A stretch of 10,599 bases of DNA from Rhodoferax sp. (GTDB lineage: Bacteria > Pseudomonadota > Gammaproteobacteria > Burkholderiales > Burkholderiaceae_C). This document shows, piece after piece, positions 1 through 5,617 of this stretch (the stretch's first letter is position 1; each line of letters starts with the position of its first letter). The stretch is taken from assembly GCA_029865675.1 (NCBI GenBank), contig JARXAU010000220.1:1-10599 (forward strand). The letters run 5' to 3'. The translations under genes were made by a program, and so were the position numbers. The notes under the pieces were generated by a model. It had not been told where the DNA came from. It did not search any database and saw only the letters and a list, made by a program, of their open reading frames with translations.

Positions 1-1
1 G

Positions 2-199
2 TATACGCCAGGGGTCGCTTTCAACACCGAGCACTTGTTTGGCCTGCAAGTGCCTACTGGTACCCCAATCCAACTGGATCCACGTGAACACACCCACTAC
101 CAGTGGCTGCATTACCGCGAGGCGGCGGACCTGTGTTTTTCCCCCTCCAACGCGGAAGCCTGCACGCTTTTGCCGCGATTTGCATCCCGCGCGCCCTGA
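2..199 (+). CDS. nudB: Dihydroneopterin triphosphate pyrophosphatase (Nudix), 3' end only
   Basis: Only the last 65 codons are present; the 5' part, including the Nudix box, lies before the window. The frame is open from the first bases to a TGA at 197-199. The C-terminus reads NTEHLFGL, then EHTHYQWLHYREAADLCF and SPSNAEACTLLPRF, which I recognise as the conserved tail of proteobacterial NudB (FolQ). NudB removes pyrophosphate from 7,8-dihydroneopterin triphosphate early in folate synthesis, in the cytoplasm. The identification rests on this tail alone, because the catalytic motif is not visible. The stop is followed after two bases by the ATG of the next gene, so the two are almost certainly co-transcribed. 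Confidence 0.85.
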   Translation, partial: YTPGVAFNTEHLFGLQVPTGTPIQLDPREHTHYQWLHYREAADLCFSPSNAEACTLLPRFASRAP

Positions 200-201
200 A
201 C

Positions 202-945
202 ATGTCGCAGACCTTAAGGGTGGTGACCTACAACATTCACAAGGGCGTGCGTGGCATCGGGCCGGGACGCAGCTTGGAGATACACAACCTCGGCCACGCC
301 ATATCCCGATTTGGCGCAGATCTGGTGTGCCTGCAAGAGGTGCGCAAGCTGCACCGGCGCGAGGAAAAGTTTTTCGCCCACTGGCCAAGCCTTCCTCAAG
401 CGGAATTTTTGGCACCTGACGGCTACGCTGCCGTTTACCGTACCAACGCCACCACCCGCCATGGCGAACATGGTAACGCCGTCTTGTCACCCTGGCCGGT
501 GTTGGCGCACCAGCACGAGGACATATCAGACCACCGGTTTGAGCAGCGTGGCCTGCTGCACGTGGAGCTCACTGTGCACGGGCAAAACTTGCACGTCTTG
601 GTAGTGCACTTGGGCTTGGTGCGGGCAAGCCGCCAGCGTCAGCTCCAGCAGCTGGGTCGCTACATTGCGCGCGAAATCGCGCCGACGGCGCCGGTGTTGG
701 TGGCGGGCGACTTCAACGAATGGGGCGGCTTGCTGGAGCGTGAATTGGGCAGCGTAGGCTTGTCGGCCTGGCGTCAGGCGGGTTTTCCCACCTTTCCTTC
801 ACGCTTGCCGTTGGTGCAGCTCGACCATGTTTTTGCGCGGGGACTGCGTCCCTTGGGGCTTGAGGTGCCGCGGGGCGGCAATTGGCCTCGCCTGTCGGAC
901 CACTTGCCACTGATCGCCGAGTTCGAGCTGCAGAACGCCGCCTGA
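202..945 (+). CDS. Endonuclease/exonuclease/phosphatase family protein (YbhP-like)
   Basis: 247 aa. It has the metal-dependent EEP (DNase I-like) fold signature in order: TYNIHKG with Asn11, CLQEV with Glu46, RHGEHGNAVLS (87-96), HLGL with His136, GDFNEW with Asp170 and Asn172, LDHVF with Asp208/His209, and SDHLPL with Asp233/His234. All expected catalytic positions are present, so it should be an active phosphodiesterase or phosphomonoesterase. The substrate is unknown. The ATG at 202 is chosen because it sits two bases after the nudB stop and immediately precedes the conserved core; an in-frame ATG at 103 would overlap nudB by about 100 bases. It has no signal peptide and no clear Shine-Dalgarno. 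In E. coli the homologue ybhP lies next to clsB (ybhO), as here, which suggests a link to phospholipid metabolism. That link is inference. Confidence 0.9.
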   Translation: MSQTLRVVTYNIHKGVRGIGPGRSLEIHNLGHAISRFGADLVCLQEVRKLHRREEKFFAHWPSLPQAEFLAPDGYAAVYRTNATTRHGEHGNAVLSPWPVLAHQHEDISDHRFEQRGLLHVELTVHGQNLHVLVVHLGLVRASRQRQLQQLGRYIAREIAPTAPVLVAGDFNEWGGLLERELGSVGLSAWRQAGFPTFPSRLPLVQLDHVFARGLRPLGLEVPRGGNWPRLSDHLPLIAEFELQNAA

Positions 946-947
946 CC

Positions 948-2153
948 ATGGCACACACCCGCTTCAACTCCCACCAACAGGTGCGCCTGCTGCAGGGTGC
1001 GGTAGAGCTGTTCGCCGCTGTGATTGCCGAAGTCGACGCCAGTCTTTATCAGGTACGGCTAGAGACTTACATCTTTAACTTCGACAGCCAGGGCGAGCGC
1101 CTTGCGCAAGCCTTAGTGCGCGCGGCCGCGCGTGGCGTCGCGGTGTATCTTGTGGTGGACGGAGTGGGCACGCCTGCAATACCACCCGCTTGGGCGCAGC
1201 GCTTTGCAGAGGCGGGCGTGCAGTGGCACCAGTTTTCGCCGGTGCGGTATTGGACTATGTTGGTGCCGGGACGTTGGCAACGTCTGCACCGCAAACTGTG
1301 TGTGGTGGACAGTACGGTGGCGTTTTGCGGCGGTATCAATGTGCTGGATGATTTCACCGACCCCAATTACGGTGTGCTGCCAAGCCCACGCTTTGATTTT
1401 GCGGTGCAGGTGCGGGGTTTGCTGGCTGAAGAGGTGCAAGCCACTATGGAGCAGTTTTGGGCGCGGCTAGACATTGTTCGCCAGGTCGAGCATCGGCACT
1501 GGAAACGCGCCCAACAGTTACAGGTTCAAGCCGCTGGACGCCTGCCCGCTGTGGCTGGCCCGCCCGCGCCGGGTGACGGTGCCTGTGCAGCCTTGGTTTT
1601 GCGGGACAACCTGCGCAACCGGAGCAGTATCGAGCAGTCTTACAGAAAAGCCATCGCCAACGCGCGCAGCGAAGTCTTGATTGCAAGCGCGTACTTCGTA
1701 CCAGGACGCAAGCTTCGCCACGCGCTGGCCCACGCTGCGCAGCGTGGTGTGCGGGTGCGGGTGCTGCTGCAGGGGCGTTATGAGTACTTCATGCAGTACC
1801 ACGGCGCTCGGACGGTGTACGGGGCCTTGCTTGATGCCGGTGTCGAGATTTACGAGTACACCGGAGGCTTCCTGCACGCCAAGGTGGCGGTGGTGGACCA
1901 GCGCTGGGCCACGGTTGGATCGTCCAACCTCGACCCCTTGAGTTTGCTCCTGGCCCGTGAGGCCAACATCATGGTGCGCGACGGCCCGTTTGCAAAGCTG
2001 CTGCGACAGCGCCTGCTCGACGCGCTGCAGTCCAAGTCAGTGCGTGTAGATCAAAACACCTATGCGCTGCGCGGACCATGGCAGCGCAGCTTGGACATGA
2101 TTGCATTGGGGCTGATGCGCGTACTTTTGTTCATGACATGGAGCAGGTACTAG
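948..2153 (+). CDS. clsB: Cardiolipin synthase B (phospholipase D superfamily)
   Basis: 401 aa, close to E. coli ClsB (about 413). Two HKD motifs mark the phospholipase D fold: HRKLCVVD (His114, Lys116, Asp121), followed by the FCGGINVLDDF stretch, and HAKVAVVD (His310, Lys312, Asp317), followed by GSSNLDP. The enzyme forms cardiolipin at the inner membrane by phosphatidyl transfer. E. coli ClsB also makes phosphatidylglycerol from phosphatidylethanolamine and glycerol, per literature. There are no N-terminal transmembrane helices, unlike ClsA, which supports ClsB over ClsA. The C-terminal stretch from about 382 is hydrophobic (MIALGLMRVLLFMTW) and may help anchor the protein. The ATG at 948 lies two bases after the upstream stop; an earlier in-frame ATG at 882 would overlap the EEP gene. 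No Shine-Dalgarno is visible, so translation is probably coupled. Confidence 0.93.
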   Translation: MAHTRFNSHQQVRLLQGAVELFAAVIAEVDASLYQVRLETYIFNFDSQGERLAQALVRAAARGVAVYLVVDGVGTPAIPPAWAQRFAEAGVQWHQFSPVRYWTMLVPGRWQRLHRKLCVVDSTVAFCGGINVLDDFTDPNYGVLPSPRFDFAVQVRGLLAEEVQATMEQFWARLDIVRQVEHRHWKRAQQLQVQAAGRLPAVAGPPAPGDGACAALVLRDNLRNRSSIEQSYRKAIANARSEVLIASAYFVPGRKLRHALAHAAQRGVRVRVLLQGRYEYFMQYHGARTVYGALLDAGVEIYEYTGGFLHAKVAVVDQRWATVGSSNLDPLSLLLAREANIMVRDGPFAKLLRQRLLDALQSKSVRVDQNTYALRGPWQRSLDMIALGLMRVLLFMTWSRY

Positions 2154-2202
2154 CACTGCCGCGAGCGGACATCGGGTCGCGCAGGGGCGGGTGCTCATGT
2201 AC

Positions 2203-2256
2203 CCACGAACAAGCGTCAAGCCCAGGCGTCACCGTGCTTGACGCTTCATCTCGTGG
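2203..2256. repeat. Long inverted repeat (11-bp perfect stem plus 6-bp outer stem)
   Basis: AAGCGTCAAGC (2211-2221) is perfectly complementary to GCTTGACGCTT (2236-2246) across a 14-base loop. The pairing resumes outside a small internal loop with CCACGA (2203-2208) and TCGTGG (2251-2256). That is 17 base pairs in total, starting about 50 bases after the clsB stop. There is no T-tract on either side, so it is not a textbook intrinsic terminator. It could be a 3'-UTR stabilising hairpin, a protein-binding site or part of a small RNA. Confidence 0.75.
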
Positions 2257-2260
2257 CCCC

Positions 2261-2282
2261 AACATCCGCTAGTCCGCATGTT
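2261..2282. repeat. Imperfect inverted repeat in the clsB/tRNA-Pro gap
   Basis: AACAT-C-CG (2261-2268) faces CG-C-ATGTT (2275-2282), with a single C/C mismatch and the 6-base loop CTAGTC. It is short, and on its own could be chance. It is noted because it is the second of four hairpins in a row. Confidence 0.4.
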
Positions 2283-2310
2283 AAAAGTGGTCTACCGAGA
2301 GCTCCGCTCA

Positions 2311-2332
2311 CTCCACGCTTAGGTCCGTGGAG
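2311..2332. repeat. Inverted repeat, 7-bp perfect stem
   Basis: CTCCACG (2311-2317) pairs with CGTGGAG (2326-2332) around an 8-base loop. An alternative pairing exists: GCTCC (2301-2305) can pair with GGAGC (2329-2333), which would exclude the first stem. No T-tract follows. Confidence 0.55.
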
Positions 2333-2342
2333 CCCACAGGAC

Positions 2343-2367
2343 GCCCATCGATGCCTTACCGATGGGC
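2343..2367. repeat. Inverted repeat, 8-bp perfect stem
   Basis: GCCCATCG (2343-2350) pairs with CGATGGGC (2360-2367) around a 9-base loop. It lies 10 bases after the preceding hairpin. It is followed on the plus strand by AATCTACTGG, not by a T-run. Confidence 0.6.
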
Positions 2368-2386
2368 AATCTACTGGATGCTGACA

Positions 2387-2408
2387 GACAACAAAACCGC
2401 CCGTTTTG
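2387..2408 (-). terminator. Possible weak terminator downstream of tRNA-Pro
   Basis: On the minus strand CAAAAC (from 2408) pairs with GTTTTG (to 2392) around GGGCG, and the sequence continues TTGTCTG. The stem is A/T-rich and the T-tail is interrupted, so this is only a candidate. A six-T run also lies on the minus strand between this hairpin and the tRNA. It is about 33 bases past the tRNA 3' end, which is the right place for tRNA transcript termination. Confidence 0.3.
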
Positions 2409-2440
2409 ATACAAAAAACAAGGCTTGGTTGCGCCAGATA

Positions 2441-2517
2441 TGGTCGGGGTGAGAGGATTCGAACCTCCGGTCTCTACGTCCCGAACGTAGCGCTTTACCA
2501 GACTAAGCTACACCCCG
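2441..2517 (-). tRNA. tRNA-Pro (anticodon CGG)
   Basis: 77 nt on the minus strand with a full cloverleaf. The acceptor stem CGGGGTG/CACCCCG has seven perfect pairs. The D arm is GCTTAGTCTGGTAAAGC. The anticodon stem CTACG/CGTAG encloses the loop TTCGGGA, giving anticodon CGG. The T arm is GGAGG-TTCGAAT-CCTCT. The discriminator A and the CCA end are encoded (TGGT on the plus strand at 2441-2444). It closely resembles E. coli tRNA-Pro(CGG). It reads CCG codons. The gene stands alone between clsB and the outer-membrane protein gene. I see no duplicated 3' tRNA fragment that would mark an integrated element. Confidence 0.96.
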
Positions 2518-2564
2518 CAGTGCTTTTTCCCCGCTCTACGCCTCGTCACGGCGCGGCGGGGGCA

Positions 2565-2570
2565 ATTTTA
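2565..2570 (-). promoter_or_regulatory. Candidate -10 box for tRNA-Pro
   Basis: On the minus strand TTGCTAAAATTGCCCCC contains TAAAAT about 48 bases upstream of the tRNA 5' end. No good -35 is visible at 17-18 bases. The resulting leader would fold: CCCCGC (2529-2534) and GCGGGG (2556-2561) are complementary. The box resembles the one upstream of the rhodanese operon (CTAAAATG). Confidence 0.4.
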
Positions 2571-2710
2571 GCAAGGCCTCGGTTCGGGGGAATTGGCGAA
2601 GCCGAGCTTGTGTGCGAGCTAGTTTTGCGGTGTATGGAACGCTTCGCACGTCTTTTTGAGCCAGTCTTCAACTCTTTTGTGCGCAATGTCGCGCAGTCCC
2701 TAGAGGAAAC

Positions 2711-3385
2711 TTAAAAGCGGTAGGTGGCGCCTGCAGCGATGCGCGGCAACAAGTTGAACTTGGCGATAGAGTCTCGCATGCTCTGCGTTTGCGCATCCAC
2801 GTCTGCTTGCGTGATGGTTACACCATCAATCGTGGCGTTTGTAAGGCTTGTTGTAACAGCTGTGGTAAAGGTTCCAAACATCAGACCAGCGTCAGCGTAA
2901 AACCCAAGTCCGGGTAGGTCAGATTTTTGATGCCCGTAACCGATTCCGATGTATGGCGTGGTTGATGGAAACTTGATGTCAACATTGAAGGTTTGACCCA
3001 CCATGGAAACCGTTTTTCCGTTAATCGTCGCGGTACCTGTGCCGTTACCGATGAGGCTGGCCTTCGCATCATTTGCCGTGAAGCCCCCAACCAGACGAAA
3101 ACCGTTGCCAAACGGGAACCAATCCACAAAGCCGCCAAAGTGGCTCGCGTTCACCGAGCCTGTGTAAGCGACGCCGTTGTTAGAGCCGTCCTGGCTGAGC
3201 TTGGGACCCCCGGCGTATTCAGCGCGCACCCCCCAGGTTTGACCTAAAGGGACCGCGTAACCCAGCGCAACGACACCGGGCAACCCTAAGCCAAGATAGA
3301 CGTCGTGCTTCGGCGCCGCAACTTGGGCTTGCGCTGCCCCGATGATGGACAGTGTGGTGATCAAAAAAAGTGTGGGGCTTTTCAT
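2711..3385 (-). CDS. Small outer-membrane beta-barrel protein of unknown function
   Basis: 224 aa precursor. The start is set at MKSPTLFLITTL (ATG at 3385) because it begins a classic signal peptide: two charged/polar residues, a hydrophobic core and an AQA cleavage site after residue 20. An upstream in-frame ATG at 3469 would bury this peptide. The mature part alternates hydrophobic and polar residues, is rich in Gly and aromatics, and ends in TYRF; a terminal Phe is the outer-membrane assembly signal. Segments such as FPFGNGFRLVGGF (90-102), ATINGKTVSM (119-128), PYIGIGYGH (144-152) and GLGFYADAGLMF (159-170) recall a widespread but uncharacterised proteobacterial outer-membrane family. A polar segment near 192-210 precedes the last strand. 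It stands alone, so it is probably transcribed from the gap upstream. Confidence 0.8.
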   Translation of the reverse strand: MKSPTLFLITTLSIIGAAQAQVAAPKHDVYLGLGLPGVVALGYAVPLGQTWGVRAEYAGGPKLSQDGSNNGVAYTGSVNASHFGGFVDWFPFGNGFRLVGGFTANDAKASLIGNGTGTATINGKTVSMVGQTFNVDIKFPSTTPYIGIGYGHQKSDLPGLGFYADAGLMFGTFTTAVTTSLTNATIDGVTITQADVDAQTQSMRDSIAKFNLLPRIAAGATYRF

Positions 3386-3637
3386 TTCAGATAATCCGTA
3401 AAAACATAAGAAGTCATCGCAAACTACGCGTCGGAGCATACATCGCACAGATTTCATTACACAAAACAAATCGACATGATCCTGCCCCCATGAAGCAATT
3501 TCTCAGCAGTCAGACGATTGCAACCGCTCTAAACACCGGACCGTTCTGGAAGTCCCGAAAGCACATTGCGCTGATGTGGGCCTATCCATGAAGGCCGCAC
3601 TCACCTCAACAGAAGCGCGAGGGCCTAAAAGCGCCGC
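3386..3637. other. Gap between gpsA and the outer-membrane protein gene
   Basis: 252 bases without a convincing gene. It must hold the promoter of the outer-membrane protein and possibly the 3' end of the gpsA transcript. I see one short inverted repeat, GGCCT (3579-3583) and AGGCC (3592-3596), but no T-tract and no clear -35/-10 pair. Confidence 0.4.
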
Positions 3638-4654
3638 CTAAAACTCTTGGCCCGGCCCACGGCCCATCAGCGCTTGAACGGCCTGTTGCGGCTGCAGGCG
3701 ACCATCGAGTAAGTCAACCACTGCTTGGGCAATGGGCATCTCTAGCCCAAGAGAGTGGGCCCTTTGCACCACAGTATGTGCGGTGTAGACGCCCTCGGCG
3801 ACATGGCCCAAGGCGTCCACAACCTGCGCCAGCGACTTGCCCTGTGCCAAAGCCAAGCCCACGCGGCGGTTGCGTGACAGGTCGCCTGTGGCAGTCAAGA
3901 CCAGGTCACCCAGGCCGCTGAGACCCATAAATGTTTCCGCATGGGCGCCCAGAGCCGTACCCAAACGCGTCATTTCGGCCAGTCCACGCGTGATCAAGGC
4001 TGCGCGGGCGTTAAGCCCCAAATACAAACCGTCGCACAAGCCCGTGGCGATTGCCAGCACGTTTTTGACGGCGCCACCGACTTCTACGCCGATCACATCG
4101 CTACTGGAATAAACGCGCAGCACCGGGCTATGAAAGGCGCCTACCAAGGCTTGGCTCACGGCTGCATGGGCACTCGCTGCTACCAGTGCGGTGGGCTGCC
4201 CACGGGCCACCTCTTGGGCAAAACTCGGCCCACTGAGAACACCGGCTTGCCTTTGGGGCGCTACCTGCGACTGAATTTCATGGCCCATCAACCCGCAACC
4301 GGCATCATGCTGCGCAGACTCAAATCCTTTGCAGACCCAAGCCAAGGGCACATCGACTCCAGCGAGCATGCTCAGCACACCACGCAGCCCTGCTACAGGG
4401 GTTGCGACGACCACCAAGTCTTGGTCTTTAAGCTCTGCCTGAAGCGCATCGCCCTCCAACTGCGAAATGGCCAGCGTGGGCGGAAGCGTAAATCCGGGAA
4501 GATAGCGCACGTTTTCACGCTGGCTTTTCAATGCAACCCGGTGCGCTGCAGTACGCGACCACAAGCTGACGCGGTGTGAACCACTTTGGCATGCACGAAT
4601 GGCAAGCGCGGTGCCAAACGCCCCGGCCCCAATGATTGAAATCTTCATCACCAT
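3638..4654 (-). CDS. gpsA: NAD(P)H-dependent glycerol-3-phosphate dehydrogenase
   Basis: 338 aa, the usual family length. The enzyme reduces dihydroxyacetone phosphate to sn-glycerol-3-phosphate in the cytoplasm, supplying the backbone for phospholipids. The N-terminal Rossmann motif is ISIIGAGAFGTALA (GxGxxG at 9-14). Family motifs follow: VCKGFE (107-112), LSGPSFAQEV (140-149), GGAVKNVLAIATG with catalytic Lys197, GLSGLGDLVLT (244-254) and RNRRVG (261-266). All key residues are present. The start could be the first ATG (4654) or the ATG two codons later (4648, MKISII), which is the more typical N-terminus; no strong Shine-Dalgarno decides. It is the last gene of the rhodanese-grxC-secB-gpsA cluster, 41 bases after secB, as in E. 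coli. Confidence 0.96.
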   Translation of the reverse strand: MVMKISIIGAGAFGTALAIRACQSGSHRVSLWSRTAAHRVALKSQRENVRYLPGFTLPPTLAISQLEGDALQAELKDQDLVVVATPVAGLRGVLSMLAGVDVPLAWVCKGFESAQHDAGCGLMGHEIQSQVAPQRQAGVLSGPSFAQEVARGQPTALVAASAHAAVSQALVGAFHSPVLRVYSSSDVIGVEVGGAVKNVLAIATGLCDGLYLGLNARAALITRGLAEMTRLGTALGAHAETFMGLSGLGDLVLTATGDLSRNRRVGLALAQGKSLAQVVDALGHVAEGVYTAHTVVQRAHSLGLEMPIAQAVVDLLDGRLQPQQAVQALMGRGPGQEF

Positions 4655-4696
4655 GCGGGGATGGGCGAGGCGATTTAAAGCGAAACTGGAAAGCCT

Positions 4697-5155
4697 TTAC
4701 TGCGGCAAGCTAGTCGCTTCGCCCGTGGACAGGGCCTGGTTTTGCTGCTGCTCGTACATCGCCTGAAAGTTGATTTCCGACAAATGAACTGGCGGAAAAC
4801 CGCCGCGCTGGATCAGGTCCGCCACATTGCCGCGCAGGTAGGGATACACGATTTGGGGACAAGCGATACCCATAATCTGACCCATTTGCTCCTGGGCCAG
4901 GTTTCGAATTTCAAAGATTCCCGCTTGCTTGACTTCAACCAAAAACACGGTCTTGTCCTGTATCTTGGTTTGTACCGTGGCTGTGACGCACACTTCGAAG
5001 ATGCCCTCGGCCACTGGGTTTGCTTCTACACCGAGCTGGATGTCAACAGATGGCTGCTCTTGGTCCAGCAAGATCGCAGGCGAATTAGGTTGCTCCAAGG
5101 ACGCCTCTTTGAGGTACACGCGTTGGATCTGGAATACGGGTTCTTGGTCTGCCAT
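4697..5155 (-). CDS. secB: Protein-export chaperone SecB
   Basis: 152 aa, close to E. coli SecB (155). SecB is a cytoplasmic homotetramer that keeps preproteins unfolded and delivers them to SecA. The hallmark C-terminal block is present: CPQIVYPYLRGNVADL (99-114), RGGFPPVHL (117-125) and INFQAMY (128-134). The N-terminal QIQRVYLKEAS (9-19) is also typical. The start is MADQEPVF (ATG at 5155), preceded by GAGAG at a suitable distance. A longer in-frame reading from 5191 would run through a terminator-like hairpin and adds no conserved residues. The hairpin at 5177-5213 lies just upstream, so secB-gpsA expression may be partly separated from grxC. Confidence 0.97.
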   Translation of the reverse strand: MADQEPVFQIQRVYLKEASLEQPNSPAILLDQEQPSVDIQLGVEANPVAEGIFEVCVTATVQTKIQDKTVFLVEVKQAGIFEIRNLAQEQMGQIMGIACPQIVYPYLRGNVADLIQRGGFPPVHLSEINFQAMYEQQQNQALSTGEATSLPQ

Positions 5156-5176
5156 GGTTGTTTCTCTCAGGGAAGT

Positions 5177-5213
5177 TAAAACAAAGCCCACCCGCGAGAC
5201 GGCCGGTGGGCTT
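5177..5213 (-). terminator. Intrinsic terminator or attenuator between grxC and secB
   Basis: On the minus strand AAGCCCACC pairs perfectly with GGTGGGCTT (plus-strand positions 5205-5213 and 5184-5192; 9 bp, 12-base loop) and is followed at once by TTGTTTT. This is the classic form of a Rho-independent terminator. It lies about 80 bases after the grxC stop and about 20-30 bases before the secB start, inside what is otherwise a conserved operon. Confidence 0.75.
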
Positions 5214-5254
5214 GGTAAACAGTCAGCGTGCCAATAAGGCCCGCCGTGCGTCCA

Positions 5255-5284
5255 ATTATGTCAGCACCGGAGAGGTGCCGCCAA
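5255..5284 (-). promoter_or_regulatory. Candidate sigma-70 promoter for secB-gpsA
   Basis: On the minus strand TTGGCG (5279-5284) and CATAAT (5255-5260) are separated by 18 bases, giving a plausible -35/-10 pair in the grxC-secB gap. Transcription would start near 5248 and pass through the terminator-like hairpin before reaching secB. The region can also fold: AGGCCCGC (5237-5244) and GCGGGCCT (5291-5298) are complementary, with an inner GCACC/GGTGC stem (5264-5278). Confidence 0.4.
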
Positions 5285-5301
5285 GCCTACGCGGGCCTCG
5301 C

Positions 5302-5562
5302 TTAAGCCTGCATTAGGAGCGGCACAAGTTCGCCTCGGTTGTCGAGAGCGACCAAATCATCGCACCCCCCCACATGGGTTGCGCCGACAAAGATCTGTGG
5401 GACCGTACGCCGTCCAGTGATGTTCATCATTTCTGCACGCTCTTGCGGGTTGACATCGATGCGGATTTCTTCAATGTGCTCTACGCCCTTGGATTTCAAT
5501 AGCCGTTTGGCTTGAACACAATAAGGGCAGACAGCGGTGGTGTACATCTTGACGGCTTGCAT
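5302..5562 (-). CDS. grxC: Glutaredoxin 3
   Basis: 86 aa, standard glutaredoxin length. It is a cytoplasmic glutathione-dependent thiol-disulfide oxidoreductase. The active site is the dithiol CPYC (Cys12, Cys15). The glutathione-binding elements TVP with the cis-proline (53-55) and GGCDD (65-69) are present. The start is set at MQAVKMYTT (ATG 5560-5562) because AGGAG lies six bases upstream (5569-5573). An in-frame ATG five codons earlier (5577) is preceded only by the poly-C tract and has no ribosome-binding site. It follows the rhodanese gene by 55 bases in the same direction and precedes secB, the order seen in E. coli and many other proteobacteria. Confidence 0.95.
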   Translation of the reverse strand: MQAVKMYTTAVCPYCVQAKRLLKSKGVEHIEEIRIDVNPQERAEMMNITGRRTVPQIFVGATHVGGCDDLVALDNRGELVPLLMQA

Positions 5563-5581
5563 AGGGGGCTCCTGCATAACT

Positions 5582-5593
5582 GGGGGGGGGGGG
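5582..5593. repeat. 12-base homopolymer G tract (C tract in the mRNA)
   Basis: Twelve consecutive G residues on the plus strand lie between the rhodanese stop and the grxC start. In the rhodanese-grxC transcript this is a run of 12 C, nine bases before the grxC Shine-Dalgarno AGGAG. Runs of this length are prone to slippage in replication and to miscalling in sequencing. It is outside both reading frames, so length changes would not shift a frame but could alter translation or mRNA folding. Confidence 0.9.
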
Positions 5594-5617
5594 TGGACGT
5601 GCCCGAAGGCAAGGGGA

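Larger units (their letters stand above)
2154..2440. other. Non-coding region between clsB and tRNA-Pro with clustered hairpins
   Basis: No credible gene is seen in these 287 bases. The stretch holds at least four inverted repeats in succession (2203-2256, 2261-2282, 2311-2332, 2343-2367), listed separately, plus an A/T-stem hairpin next to the tRNA. None is followed by a convincing T-run on the plus strand, so an ordinary intrinsic terminator for clsB is not obvious. The short open frame at 2078-2272 lacks any family resemblance and mostly overlaps the end of clsB. Confidence 0.6.

Noticed and set aside
2261..2367. Possible integron attC site in the hairpin-rich gap
   Set aside because: No matching RYYYAAC and GTTRRRY core pair could be found, and there are no gene cassettes or integrase nearby.
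2441..2517. tRNA-Pro as an integration site for a mobile element
   Set aside because: No second copy of the tRNA 3' end and no integrase or phage gene is seen in the window.
2406..2714. A 102-codon open frame on the plus strand
   Set aside because: It runs through tRNA-Pro; part of its translation (RGERIRTSGLYVPN) is the usual artefact of a reversed tRNA.
3941..4579. A 212-codon open frame antisense to gpsA
   Set aside because: It lies wholly inside gpsA, whose motifs are intact, and the translation has no recognisable domain.
5577..5591. Longer grxC start at the ATG at 5577, close to the C tract
   Set aside because: It has no ribosome-binding site, while the ATG at 5562 has AGGAG at ideal spacing; this means the C tract is outside the coding frame.
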